Shown here piece by piece: positions 30,784-39,572 of a DNA stretch of 43,012 bases. The translations under genes were made by a program, and so were the position numbers. The notes beneath the pieces were generated by a model, which was not told the origin of the DNA, did not search any database, and saw only the letters and a program-made list of their open reading frames with translations. Origin of the DNA: Pseudomonadota bacterium (lineage in GTDB: Bacteria > Pseudomonadota > Gammaproteobacteria > Steroidobacterales > JBCBZW01); NCBI GenBank assembly GCA_039193195.1, contig JBCCWS010000051.1:1-43012 (forward strand), in the 5' to 3' direction. Position 1 is the first letter of the stretch. Every line of letters begins with the position of its first letter.

Positions 30784-32496
30784 ATGACCATGCGCCACCT
30801 CCGCTACAGCACCGCGCTGGGCGTCTCCCTACTGCTAGCCGTGACCACTCCCAGCGCTGTTGCCGGGACAGCGACGCCGCCCAACGCGCAGCCTCCAGCT
30901 GCCCCAGCAACCTCCGCCCAGCAGTACATCGTCAGGGCGCCGACCCTGGAGGCTGCGAAGCAAGCGGTGACAAGCGCTGGCGGCAGCTGGTACTCGCCGC
31001 TCACCCACCTCGCCACCGTGGGTGCGACACTCACACCGCAAGCGCACGCTACGCTGGCCGCGATGCAAAGCGTTAGTGTTTCTCGAAACTGGTCGGTCGA
31101 AGTCAACGGCAAGAAAGACAAGAAGAAGAAAAAGGAGCACGAGCAGTACGAGGGAAAATCCCGCAACTACGCGCACAAGAAGCTCACGGATCTGGAGGTG
31201 GGTCACACACTTATGGTGGGCGCGGACACACTTCATTCCGCCGGCATCGAGGGCAAGGGCGTTACGATCGCGATCATCGATACGGGCCTTTGGAAGGATC
31301 GGCAGAAGGACTCCGACAAGCGAATCCTCGCCACCGTAGACGCGACCAAACAGCCGGCGAAGATTGAAAAGGAGGTCAAGGACGAGAACGGTCACGGCAC
31401 TCACCTCACCGGCATCATCGCCGCTGACAAGGAGGCCGATGGTGTCAGCGAGGGTATCGCACCGGAGGCAGACCTTATCGCCATTCAGGCCTTTGATGCG
31501 AACGGCGCCGCCGCCTACATGGACGTCATCCGCGCCATAGACTGGGTCATCGGTAATCGCGATGAGTACAACATACGCGTGTTAAATCTGTCGTTCAGCG
31601 CAACACCGCGTTCGCACTACTGGGACGACCCCCTCAACCAAGCGGTCATGGCCGCGTGGCAAGCCGGTATCGTTGTAGTGGCCTCGGCAGGCAACACCGG
31701 CCCGGATCCCATGACGGTCGGCGTACCCGGCAACGTGCCGTACATCATCACGGTCGGTGCTGTCACCGATGCCTACACCCCTTTCGACACGAGTGACGAT
31801 CACCTCACTAGTTTTTCCTCTGCCGGTCCCACGCATGAGGGATTCGTAAAACCCGACCTGGTAGCTCCCGGTGGCCACGTCACCGCATGGATGCCTTACG
31901 ACGCCAAGATCCCCCGCACGCATGCTGCGGACATGAAGAAGAGCGAGGAGTACTTCAGCATGTCGGGCACCTCCCAGGCGGCGGCTGTCGTCAGCGGCGT
32001 GGTGGCGCTCATGTTGGAAGAAGCGCCATGGCTGACGCCTGATACGGTGAAGTGCCGCCTAATGGCCACGGCCCGCCCCGCCATCGAGGAGGGCGAACTC
32101 GCCTACAGTGTGCTCCAACAGGGGGCCGGATTGGTAAATGCGGTGGATGCGGTTGCTAGCGGCGCTGATGGCTGTGCCAACACCGGGCTCGACATCCAAG
32201 CGGACCTCACTGGTGAGCGCCACTTTGGCGGTCCCGTGGGCATGACTGGCGATGGCGCGTTCTTCGTGCACGACGGAAGCGGATCCCCACTGGAGGGAAA
32301 TGGCTACACCTGGAGTCAGGGCTGCACCTGGAGCCAGGGCTACACCTGGAGTCAGGGCTACACCTGGAGTCAGGGCTACACCTGGAGTCAGGGCTATACC
32401 TGGAGCCAGGGTTACACATGGAGTCAGGGCTTGGACGGCAGCGAGGACCTGTACTCGTCGTCTGCTGCGATCGACGCCTGGGTGCCTCAAGAGTGA
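30784..32496 (+). CDS. Exported subtilisin-like (S8) protease with repeats
   Basis: 570 aa. A signal peptide (LGVSLLLAVTTPSAVAG) is followed by an inhibitor-like propeptide region, a lysine-rich segment (GKKDKKKKKEHE near 109-120) and the S8 domain. Catalytic residues are Asp166 (IIDTG), His204 (NGHGTHLTG) and Ser397 (SMSGTSQAA). The C-terminus holds seven tandem YTWSQG-type repeats (about 508-549) and an acidic end. Related S8 proteases of other bacteria carry similar WS-rich tails. It probably acts outside the cytoplasm; target unknown. The start is the ATG at 30784, the first that gives a clean signal peptide. Confidence 0.92.
   Translation: MTMRHLRYSTALGVSLLLAVTTPSAVAGTATPPNAQPPAAPATSAQQYIVRAPTLEAAKQAVTSAGGSWYSPLTHLATVGATLTPQAHATLAAMQSVSVSRNWSVEVNGKKDKKKKKEHEQYEGKSRNYAHKKLTDLEVGHTLMVGADTLHSAGIEGKGVTIAIIDTGLWKDRQKDSDKRILATVDATKQPAKIEKEVKDENGHGTHLTGIIAADKEADGVSEGIAPEADLIAIQAFDANGAAAYMDVIRAIDWVIGNRDEYNIRVLNLSFSATPRSHYWDDPLNQAVMAAWQAGIVVVASAGNTGPDPMTVGVPGNVPYIITVGAVTDAYTPFDTSDDHLTSFSSAGPTHEGFVKPDLVAPGGHVTAWMPYDAKIPRTHAADMKKSEEYFSMSGTSQAAAVVSGVVALMLEEAPWLTPDTVKCRLMATARPAIEEGELAYSVLQQGAGLVNAVDAVASGADGCANTGLDIQADLTGERHFGGPVGMTGDGAFFVHDGSGSPLEGNGYTWSQGCTWSQGYTWSQGYTWSQGYTWSQGYTWSQGYTWSQGLDGSEDLYSSSAAIDAWVPQE
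32305..32430 (+). repeat. Seven 18-bp tandem repeats in subtilase gene
   Basis: Units TACACCTGGAGTCAGGGC begin at 32305, 32323, 32341, 32359, 32377, 32395 and 32413. The three in the middle are identical; others differ at one to three bases. They encode YTWSQG (one unit starts C). Near identity suggests recent expansion, so copy number may vary between strains without frameshift. Confidence 0.95.
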
Positions 32497-32524
32497 CCCA
32501 CGCTCGCGCACGTCACCAAGGCAG

Positions 32525-32542
32525 CGGGGGTATCGGCCCCCG
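32525..32542. terminator. Hairpin between convergent subtilase and msrB
   Basis: CGGGGG-TATCGG-CCCCCG, directly adjoining the msrB stop codon. Possibly a bidirectional terminator; no T-run. Confidence 0.4.
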
Positions 32543-32980
32543 TTACTCGAAGAGGGCGAGGAACTCTTGGTACCCCGCATCCCGCAGGTCGTTTGCAGCC
32601 ACGAAGCGCAGAGACGCTGAGTTGATGCAGTAGCGCATACCCGTCGGTTTGGGACCATCAGGGAATAAGTGGCCCAGGTGGGAATCGCCGTGCTTGGACC
32701 GCACCTCCGTGCGGAGCATGCCGTGGCTACGGTCTTGCAGCTCGAGCACGTGGTCGGCCACCAAGGGCTGCCAGAAGCTCGGCCAGCCGGAGCCGGAGTC
32801 GTACTTGTGCACGGAGGCAAAGAGCGGTTCGCCGCTCACCACGTCGACGTAGATACCGGGCTCCTTATGATCCCAGTACTGATTGTGGAATGCGCGTTCC
32901 GTCGCGTCCTCCTGAGTAACCTGAAACTGCTGTGAGTTCAGTGACTTGATCGCATCCTCGCTGCGCTCATACTTGCTCAT
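32543..32980 (-). CDS. msrB: Peptide methionine-(R)-S-oxide reductase MsrB
   Basis: 145 aa from the ATG at 32980; the longer open frame runs through tRNA-Cys and is rejected. It reduces methionine-R-sulfoxide in proteins. Family motifs are SGWPSFW, GDSHLGHLF and the catalytic RYCINSASLRF. The zinc-binding CxxC pairs found in many MsrB proteins are absent (SGEPLF and VRSKHGDSH), so this is the zinc-less type. Located just downstream of tRNA-Cys on the same strand. Confidence 0.94.
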   Translation of the reverse strand: MSKYERSEDAIKSLNSQQFQVTQEDATERAFHNQYWDHKEPGIYVDVVSGEPLFASVHKYDSGSGWPSFWQPLVADHVLELQDRSHGMLRTEVRSKHGDSHLGHLFPDGPKPTGMRYCINSASLRFVAANDLRDAGYQEFLALFE

Positions 32981-33105
32981 GGTCAAGGGTCCCTCGCGGT
33001 TAGTGTCAGCGCCCTGATCATCAAGTGGCGCCGACCACCCACAAGGTAACGCGAAAGCGCCACAGTGCGCAGCGCTCAGAGCGAGTGTCAAGGCGGGATT
33101 GGGAA

Positions 33106-33179
33106 TGGAGGCTGGGGTCGGAATCGAACCGGCGTACACGGCTTTGCAGGCCGCTGCATAACCACTCTGCCACCCAGCC
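33106..33179 (-). tRNA. tRNA-Cys (anticodon GCA)
   Basis: 74 nt, beginning GGCTGGGTGGCAGAGTGG and ending CTCCA. Acceptor GGCTGGG pairs with CCCAGCC; anticodon loop CTGCAAA; T arm CCGGTTCGATTCCGA. CCA encoded. Follows tRNA-Gly in the same orientation. Confidence 0.97.
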
Positions 33180-33410
33180 AGCGCGGAGCCGGGAATATAG
33201 CGGAGCCGCCGTAGGCTGACAACCGCCGCCGAGGACCCGCCTGTCGTCATCCCACAATAGGGTCAACGGGTCGCTGAAGCCCCTAGACGCGGGAACAGGG
33301 CGATCCCTTGAACCGCCGCATTAGCGGCCTACCTAATCCACCTGTTGGGAGCCCCGGGCGCGCGGGGAGCCCGGGCGCTCGAGCGCTAGGCCTGGTTCTG
33401 CACCGAGAAA

Positions 33411-33445
33411 AGAAAAAGCCCCCGGGGATTGAGAGTCCGGAGGCT
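33411..33445 (-). terminator. Intrinsic terminator after tRNA-Gly
   Basis: In minus-strand sense AGCCTCCGG pairs with CCGGGGGCT (one G-T pair) and a T-rich run follows. It starts 7 nt after the tRNA-Gly 3' end and lies before tRNA-Cys, so the two tRNAs are probably not one simple transcript. Confidence 0.75.
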
Positions 33446-33451
33446 TGTGTT

Positions 33452-33527
33452 TGGAGCGGGAAACCAGATTCGAACTGGCGACCCCAACCTTGGCAAGGTT
33501 GTGCTCTACCAACTGAGCTATTCCCGC
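33452..33527 (-). tRNA. tRNA-Gly (anticodon GCC)
   Basis: 76 nt, beginning GCGGGAATAGCTCAGTTGG and ending GCTCCA. Acceptor GCGGGAA pairs with TTCCCGC; anticodon loop TTGCCAA; T arm CCAGTTCGAATCTGG. CCA encoded. It is downstream of pgsA, as in E. coli. Confidence 0.97.
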
Positions 33528-33605
33528 GAGCAAGACCGGCTAGTTTAGTTTCACCGCGCTGCTTGTCAAGCACCACGACGCGGTTTTGCGTCCGGGCACC
33601 GCTTC

Positions 33606-34184
33606 CTAGCCGGCGCGCCGCGCAGCCCCCACGTACCCCGCCATGGAGGCGTAGGCGAGGACGGTGGCCAGGAGGAGCACGGGGAGTCCGATCGTCCGGC
33701 TATCCAAGCCCAGCATCGGCCCCCCGTACAGTAGGAGAGTGAGCGACACCATCTGCGCCGCAGTCTTGAGCTTGCCGAGCCAGGAAACCGCCACCTCGTC
33801 GCGGGCGCCACGGGTGGCCATCCATTCACGCAGCGCGCTGACCATCAACTCGCGGGCGATGATCGCCATCGCCGCGAGTGCGGTGAGCAAGGCCACCGTC
33901 CCGCCTGCGGCGCCCTGTACCACGAGCACCAGCGTCACGGCCACCATCACCTTGTCCGCCACCGGATCCAGGAATGCACCGAATGCGCTTGTTTGCTGCC
34001 ATCGACGCGCCAGATAGCCATCCAGCCAGTCCGTGAGGCCCGCAAGCACGAAGACGCCCGCGGCCGCTGCGCGCCCCCATGGCAGCGGCAGGTAAAACAG
34101 GAATACGCACACGGGCACCAGTCCCATACGCGCCCAGGTGAGCGCCATCGGTAGGCTCATACCGGCGCGCTGCTCATTGACCAT
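33606..34184 (-). CDS. pgsA: CDP-diacylglycerol-glycerol-3-P phosphatidyltransferase
   Basis: 192-aa membrane enzyme making phosphatidylglycerol phosphate, the committed step to phosphatidylglycerol and cardiolipin. The CDP-alcohol phosphotransferase motif is seen as LTDWLDGYLARRWQQTS then GAFLDPVADK. About four to five membrane helices. Its start overlaps the uvrC stop by 11 bp, the standard gammaproteobacterial order. Confidence 0.95.
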   Translation of the reverse strand: MVNEQRAGMSLPMALTWARMGLVPVCVFLFYLPLPWGRAAAAGVFVLAGLTDWLDGYLARRWQQTSAFGAFLDPVADKVMVAVTLVLVVQGAAGGTVALLTALAAMAIIARELMVSALREWMATRGARDEVAVSWLGKLKTAAQMVSLTLLLYGGPMLGLDSRTIGLPVLLLATVLAYASMAGYVGAARRAG

Positions 34185-36054
34185 CCCGCAGGGTCTCGTG
34201 GATTGCGGCGGCCAACTTGTAGCTGATACCCGGCACCTTCACCAACTCTTCAACGCCGGCCCGGGCTACGCCCTGTAGACCACCGAAATGGCGCAGCAGG
34301 TCCCGCCGCCTCTTCGGGCCGAGGCCGTGGATACGCTCCAGCACCGAGGTGGTACGTGCAGCCGAGCGCCGCTGACGATGGCCGGTAATCGCAAAGCGAT
34401 GGGCTTCGTCGCGCACCTGCTGAATCAAGCGTAGGGCGGTGCCATCCTCCGGGTGCGCGAGCGGTCGCTGCGCATCATCGAGGTAGAGCTGCTCGAAGCC
34501 GGACTTACGCGTGGGGCCTTTGGCCACCCCAAGCATGACGATCTCCTCCAATTGCAGATCTTCCAAGACGGCGCGCGCCTCACTCATCTGCCCCTTGCCA
34601 CCATCAATGATTAGTAGATCCGGCACCGGCGATTCACCCCGTTTCACCCGCGTGTAGCGCCGGGTGAGTGCCTGGCGCATGGCAGCGTAGTCATCGCCCC
34701 CGGTGATGCCGGTGATATTGAAGCGGCGGTAGTCGCTCTTCAACGGACCCTCGCTACCGAACACCACGCAGGAAGCGACGGTTTGCTCACCGCCCGTGTG
34801 ACTAATATCGAAGCACTCGATCCGTTGCGGTGCCTCGTCCAAGCCGACCAGTTCGCGCAGGGCCTCGAGCTGTGCCGCCACGCCCGCCGTGCTCGCCAGA
34901 CGCATCTTGAGCGCCTGCTCCGCATTGGCTCGTGCCGCCGCCACCCACTGGGCTCGGACCCCGCGCAAACGCCAGCGGATCGACACCTTGTGACCGCTCG
35001 ATTGCTCGAAGGCCTCCTCCAGCAACGACGCATTGCTAATGGGCATTGCGGTGAGTATTTCAGCGGGCGCATCGTTGCTCAGGTAGTACTGCGCGATGAA
35101 CGCCGACAGCACCTCGCGAGCATCCGCGTGCGCTGCACTTCGGGGGAACCAGTTGCGAGTTCCAAGATTGCGACCGCCGCGGATGAACATGTTGGCGACA
35201 CCGTGTGCGCGGCCGTCGCTGTACACGGCGATCACATCCGCGTCCCCGCGATCTCCGGCGATCACATCGCGTTCGCGCACCTTGCGCAGGGTCGCGATTT
35301 GGTCGCGGAACTGAGCGGCACGCTCATACTCGCGAGCTTGCGCTGCCTCTTCCATACGCCTAACTAGATCGTTGATGACTTCGTCGTGATTGCCTTCGAG
35401 GAACATCACAGCGTGCTCGATGTCGCGGGCGTAGCGCTCGCGATCGACGAGCCCGACGCACGGACCGGAGCACCGCTTGATCTGGTACTGCAGACAAGGG
35501 CGGGTGCGGTTTTGGAAGAAGCTGTCGCGGCACGGCCGGATCTGGAACAAGCGCTGCAGAACGCTGAGGGTCTCCCGGACAGCATACGCGTTGGGGTATG
35601 GGCCGAAGTAGCGCCCCGCGCCGGCGCGCGATCCGCGATAGAACGATAGACGCGGATACTCATGGTCGCTCGAGAGGTGCACGTAGGGGAAGCTCTTGTC
35701 GTCGCGCAGGGTCACGTTAAAGCGTGGCCGGTGACGCTTGATGAGGTTGTACTCGAGCATCAGCGCTTCAGCTTCCGTCTCTGTGACGGTCACCTCGATG
35801 CGCGCCATATGCTTACGCAAGGCGAAGACCTTTCCGGAGCTGGCCTGACCCCGGAAGTAGCTCGTCACCCGGTTGCGCAGATTGCGCGCCTTGCCAACGT
35901 AGATGACATCACCCTTGCCGTCGATCATCCGGTACACGCCGGAGCGGCGAGTGAGACTGCGCAGGAAGGACTCGAGCTCGAAGGTGTCGTCTTCGGCCAC
36001 ACCAAGCGCGAGAGTCGTCGGATCCGACTGGCCATCCTCCGGGCGCTCGCTCAT
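34174..36054 (-). CDS. uvrC: Excinuclease ABC subunit C
   Basis: 626 aa, the usual length. UvrC makes the dual incision in nucleotide excision repair. The GIY-YIG nuclease lies at the N-terminus (GVYRMIDGKGDVIYVGKA), then the UVR motif (VRRMEEAAQAREYERAAQFR), the RNase H-like nuclease (ECFDISHTGGEQTVAS) and a C-terminal helix-hairpin-helix pair (IHGLGPKRRRDLLRHFGG). The ATG overlaps the end of the uracil-DNA glycosylase gene, so both repair genes are in one operon. Confidence 0.97.
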   Translation of the reverse strand: MSERPEDGQSDPTTLALGVAEDDTFELESFLRSLTRRSGVYRMIDGKGDVIYVGKARNLRNRVTSYFRGQASSGKVFALRKHMARIEVTVTETEAEALMLEYNLIKRHRPRFNVTLRDDKSFPYVHLSSDHEYPRLSFYRGSRAGAGRYFGPYPNAYAVRETLSVLQRLFQIRPCRDSFFQNRTRPCLQYQIKRCSGPCVGLVDRERYARDIEHAVMFLEGNHDEVINDLVRRMEEAAQAREYERAAQFRDQIATLRKVRERDVIAGDRGDADVIAVYSDGRAHGVANMFIRGGRNLGTRNWFPRSAAHADAREVLSAFIAQYYLSNDAPAEILTAMPISNASLLEEAFEQSSGHKVSIRWRLRGVRAQWVAAARANAEQALKMRLASTAGVAAQLEALRELVGLDEAPQRIECFDISHTGGEQTVASCVVFGSEGPLKSDYRRFNITGITGGDDYAAMRQALTRRYTRVKRGESPVPDLLIIDGGKGQMSEARAVLEDLQLEEIVMLGVAKGPTRKSGFEQLYLDDAQRPLAHPEDGTALRLIQQVRDEAHRFAITGHRQRRSAARTTSVLERIHGLGPKRRRDLLRHFGGLQGVARAGVEELVKVPGISYKLAAAIHETLRDGQ

Positions 36055-36695
36055 CGCCGCGACCCACCGTCGATCAGCGTGCGAACACGCGCGAAGACCT
36101 CGCGAAACATGCCTGGGGTGAGGCGCCGAGTCTGGGTGTTGTAGCGGCTGCAGTGATAGGAGTCGACTAGCGTGAGCTCATCGCTCAACGCGTGCTCAGC
36201 CGCGTGGCCAAAGGGGTGATCCTTCTGACGCAAGCCGATGGCTTTGATCACCGCCTGATGGGCGATGGCGCCCAAGGCCAGCACAACAGCAGGCGAAGGC
36301 AGCTGGCAGAGCTCCGTGCGCAGATAGCCATTGCACTTGGTCACCTCGCCGCCAAGTGGCTTGTTCGACGGCGGTAGGCATTTGACCGCATTGGTGATTC
36401 GACAGCCCAGTAGCTCCATGCCGTCGTGCGCGGACGTAGCCTTCGCTTGGGAGGCGAAACCGTACGCGTGCAGGGTCTCGTACAGCAGGGTGCCGGCGTG
36501 ATCTCCGGTAAAGGGGCGGCCCGTGCGGTTAGCGCCGTGCATGCCCGGCGCGAGGCCGACGATGAGCAAGCGAGGGACCTTGACGCCGAAGGCCGCGACC
36601 GGCGCTGCGTGGTAGTCAGGATAGTCGTTGCGAACGTTATCGAGAAACTGTGCCAGTCGATCGCAACGCCGGCAGCTCAGGTCAAAGGCGGTCAC
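36051..36695 (-). CDS. Family 5 (UDGb-type) uracil-DNA glycosylase
   Basis: 214 aa from a GTG start. The enzyme excises uracil and related lesions from DNA. The first motif GLAPGMHGANRTGRPF (from residue 47) and SYHCSRYNT (179-187; commonly SYHPSRQNT) mark family 5. Cys8 and Cys11 with later cysteines fit an iron-sulfur cluster. The GTG lies exactly at the border of the miniature element at 36695-36859, whose end supplies an AGGA that could serve as ribosome-binding site. Removing the element restores TAGTG, the malate synthase stop overlapping this GTG, which supports the start. It overlaps uvrC downstream. Confidence 0.9.
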   Translation of the reverse strand: MTAFDLSCRRCDRLAQFLDNVRNDYPDYHAAPVAAFGVKVPRLLIVGLAPGMHGANRTGRPFTGDHAGTLLYETLHAYGFASQAKATSAHDGMELLGCRITNAVKCLPPSNKPLGGEVTKCNGYLRTELCQLPSPAVVLALGAIAHQAVIKAIGLRQKDHPFGHAAEHALSDELTLVDSYHCSRYNTQTRRLTPGMFREVFARVRTLIDGGSRR

Positions 36696-36859
36696 TAGTG
36701 TCCTGGGTTGGAAGTTCGTTGATGAATTCGCACGCGAGTCTTTGTCCCTGAGCGCGGCGCGACGACGAGCGTGGCAGGTCCCACGGGAGGAGGAGCAACG
36801 TGTTCAGGGGCGAAAAGGTGCCGCGGATTCATCAACGAACTTCTAACTCAGGACACTAG
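36695..36859. mobile_element. Miniature inverted-repeat element, family 2
   Basis: 165 bp bounded by CTAG. The outer 37 bp at each end (36695-36731 and 36823-36859, starting CTAGTGTCCTG) are inverted repeats with three mismatches. It has no coding capacity and a unique 91-bp centre. Unrelated in sequence to the element at 17353 apart from CTAGTG. The CTAG edges fit IS630-like insertion at CTAG. It sits between the malate synthase stop and the glycosylase start. Confidence 0.88.
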
Positions 36860-38412
36860 GGAAGGTGAGCGTATGCCTGCACCGATAGGAACGGCACGAA
36901 GTCCTTACGCAGCACGACGTCGCTGATCAGGTCTGCCGCCAGACTCAGTCGCTCACTGTCTACGCCCAAGGCAGCTAGATCCCCCGCGGCGAGCGGTACC
37001 TCTTCGGCGAGTAGTCGACGGAAGCAGGCCTCATCCATCGATTCGCCAGTCTCTAGGGTGACATCGTGATGCACCCACTGCCATAGCTGGGCGCGGGCGG
37101 ACTCGGCCGTGGCCATATCCTCGCGACGGTTATTGAAGAAAATGCAGCCTTCTCCACCTAACCATGCAGCTAGGTAGCGTAACGCGAAGCGGATGTTCCG
37201 GCGCACCCCGGGCTCCGTCACTGGACCCTGCGGGGGTGTCAGGAGCGCCTCTGCGGTAATCTCCTCGCCACCGCCGGTCACGCTGAGCTGATTCGGGCCA
37301 GGCATCAGGTCGGAGAGGATCTCCGTAATCAACGGGACCATAGAGGGCTGGGCGACCCAGGTACCATCGAAGCCCATCTCGAATTCGCGCTGCTTCTGCG
37401 CGCGGATTTTGGCGAGGAAACTCTCCGCGTGGGCCGCGCCCTCCTGCAAGCTTGCCGCGGTGCCGCCGATGGCGAGGATGCTGCGTTGGTGTGCCGTATG
37501 CACCGCAAGGCGGCTGTAGCTCTGCAGGAACTCGGCGCTACGATCGAAGTTCAGCTGGTCTGGGAGGACGAAGTCCGGGTGGGCGTGCAGGGTCTTGATG
37601 AAGCTGAACACGTAATCGGCGGGGCCGCACTCCAGGCCCACCAGGTAGTCCTTCAGCACATAGAGGATCTCGTCGATCTCAAAGATCGCTGGCACCGTCT
37701 CAATAAAGGCAGTTGCCCGGATGCAATACTGACGCAGACCCAACTCGTTTTCGGCAAACTCGAAGATCGATGCCCACAGGCGCGCTTCCTGATGGCCCTC
37801 GAGTTTCGGCAGGGACAGGTAGGGTCCGCTGCCTCGTCCAGTGAGTGCCTCAGCACAGTGGAACAAGTACAGGCCAAAGTCCGCGAGCGATGCAGGGACG
37901 GGACGGCCACCCACGTACAGATGCTTCTCCTGCATGTGCCAACCGCGCGGGCGCATGCCTAGGGTGACCTCCGTTTGCTCTGCCCCTTCATCGCCGTCCA
38001 GTAGCGTGCCGGTAGCCGCGCCCTGCAGGCAGCGGTGCCCCTGGATCACGTTGTCCCAAGTGGGCGAGAGCGTGTCCTCGAGGTCGGCGATACAGACGCT
38101 GACGCTGGACCGCAGGGCATCTCGCACTTCTTGGGGCCGCGCTGGGGTAAGCAGCTCAACGCGACGATCGAGCAGATCCTCCGGAATATCGGCGATGATC
38201 CAGTCCAATTCGCGGATCTCGCGCGTACGCACCGCCACCGAGGGTAGCGCACCGCCATCTACGGCTTGCTGCCGCTGCTCGCGCGTCGCAAGCAGCTCAT
38301 CCACCCGGCTGCCGAAGCGCTCGGTCAGCCGAGCGACGAACTCCAGCGCCTGCGGAGTGAGGACAGCATCGAACCCGGGCTTGAATTCCCCGCGCATTTC
38401 GCAAGTGGCCAT
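36856..38412 (-). CDS. aceB: Malate synthase A
   Basis: 518 aa, typical for isoform A. It joins glyoxylate and acetyl-CoA to malate in the glyoxylate shunt. Signatures include SPTWDNVIQG, GPYLSLPKLEGHQEARLW and DGTWVAQPSMVP. The TAG stop is part of the CTAG boundary of the miniature element. No isocitrate lyase gene is adjacent; the prpB product belongs to the same superfamily but a different activity. Divergent from the patatin gene with about 146 bp between. Confidence 0.95.
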   Translation of the reverse strand: MATCEMRGEFKPGFDAVLTPQALEFVARLTERFGSRVDELLATREQRQQAVDGGALPSVAVRTREIRELDWIIADIPEDLLDRRVELLTPARPQEVRDALRSSVSVCIADLEDTLSPTWDNVIQGHRCLQGAATGTLLDGDEGAEQTEVTLGMRPRGWHMQEKHLYVGGRPVPASLADFGLYLFHCAEALTGRGSGPYLSLPKLEGHQEARLWASIFEFAENELGLRQYCIRATAFIETVPAIFEIDEILYVLKDYLVGLECGPADYVFSFIKTLHAHPDFVLPDQLNFDRSAEFLQSYSRLAVHTAHQRSILAIGGTAASLQEGAAHAESFLAKIRAQKQREFEMGFDGTWVAQPSMVPLITEILSDLMPGPNQLSVTGGGEEITAEALLTPPQGPVTEPGVRRNIRFALRYLAAWLGGEGCIFFNNRREDMATAESARAQLWQWVHHDVTLETGESMDEACFRRLLAEEVPLAAGDLAALGVDSERLSLAADLISDVVLRKDFVPFLSVQAYAHLP

Positions 38413-38558
38413 AGCGCCTCATTAGAGTTAAATCGGAGGGGTGCCGCGTTCGCAGCCGCTCGATTATCCTTGGCCGCTTCGCAGCTTGTCAAAAACTGTG
38501 GCTAGGCCGCGTCGCACACCAGTCACTCCGGAAAATCAAGAGGTTCCGAGCACTTTTT

Positions 38559-39572
38559 ATGACAGCACTGAAGCTGGGGCTGGCCCTTGGATCGGGCGCC
38601 GCGCGCGGTTGGGCTCACATCGGCGTGATTCGCCGCCTGGAGGAGATCGGCCTGCGCCCGCAGGTGGTCACGGGGGCCTCGATCGGCTCGTTGGTGGGCG
38701 CCGCCTACGCCAGCGGCCAGCTCACGGTGCTCGAGGAGTGGATCGCAAAGCTGCGCTGGCTCGATGTGCTCACCATGTTCGACACCACTCTCGGGCGCGG
38801 CGGGTTTATCGCCGGCAACAAGCTGATGAGCACGATCAGCGGCCTGCTGGAAGATCATCCGATCGAATCGCTCCCTATCGGCTTCGGCGCTGTGGCGACG
38901 GATTTGCAAACGGGCGGCGAAGTCTGGCTGCGCCAGGGCTCTATGCTCGACGCCGTGCGCGCCTCCAGCGGCCTCCCCGGACTGTTCGTGCCCGTGCAGC
39001 GCGACGGTCGCTGGCTGATCGACGGCGGAGTGGTCAATCCAGTGCCCGTCTCCCTCTGCCACGCCCTAGGGGCGGACCTGGTGATCGCAGTCAACCTCAA
39101 CACCGATGGGCTCGACGTACATCGCCGCGAACGCGAGGAGCGCCCCGCCCCGTCAGCGACTGCCAGCGCCCGCGAAGCGGAACGGCGCGATGAAAGGGAG
39201 ATACTCGAGCGTCTCGGAGACATGCTCGGCAACCTCCTGCCGAGCGGGGGCAACGCCAAGGCAGACAAAGCAGCGCAACCCTCACTCTTCGACGTGATGG
39301 CCGGTACGATCGCCATCATGCAGGACCGCATCACGCGCAGCCGGATGGCGGGTGAGCCTCCCGTCGTGCAGATCAACCCACGTCTCGGTGGTATGCAGAT
39401 CTTGGATTTCCACAAGGCCGAACCGGCGATCGACGAGGGCCTTCGGGCCACCGACCGGGTGGCCGAAGAGCTCGATTACCTTAGAAATCTGCTCGGCTCA
39501 GTTAAGAAGGACGCAAGCATCGAGCGTTCGGCGGCCGACCAAGATGACGACGTCACGCCAACCAATGCCTAG
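38559..39572 (+). CDS. Patatin-like phospholipase (RssA-like)
   Basis: 337 aa. A serine lipase of the patatin family: oxyanion loop GLALGSGAARGWAH (7-20), nucleophile Ser41 in GASIGS, and the DGG dyad Asp155. The catalytic domain covers about 1-190; the rest is a charged linker (HRREREERPAPSATASAREAERRDE) and a helical end. No signal peptide. It would hydrolyse acyl chains of lipids, probably on the inside of the membrane. Confidence 0.92.
   Translation: MTALKLGLALGSGAARGWAHIGVIRRLEEIGLRPQVVTGASIGSLVGAAYASGQLTVLEEWIAKLRWLDVLTMFDTTLGRGGFIAGNKLMSTISGLLEDHPIESLPIGFGAVATDLQTGGEVWLRQGSMLDAVRASSGLPGLFVPVQRDGRWLIDGGVVNPVPVSLCHALGADLVIAVNLNTDGLDVHRREREERPAPSATASAREAERRDEREILERLGDMLGNLLPSGGNAKADKAAQPSLFDVMAGTIAIMQDRITRSRMAGEPPVVQINPRLGGMQILDFHKAEPAIDEGLRATDRVAEELDYLRNLLGSVKKDASIERSAADQDDDVTPTNA

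Noticed and set aside
32305-32430. Regular 18-bp repeats considered as a CRISPR-like array
   Set aside because: No spacers; the units are contiguous and in frame within the subtilase gene.
32981-33250. N-terminal extension of MsrB
   Set aside because: It runs through the tRNA-Cys gene; the ATG at 32980 gives the normal MsrB length.
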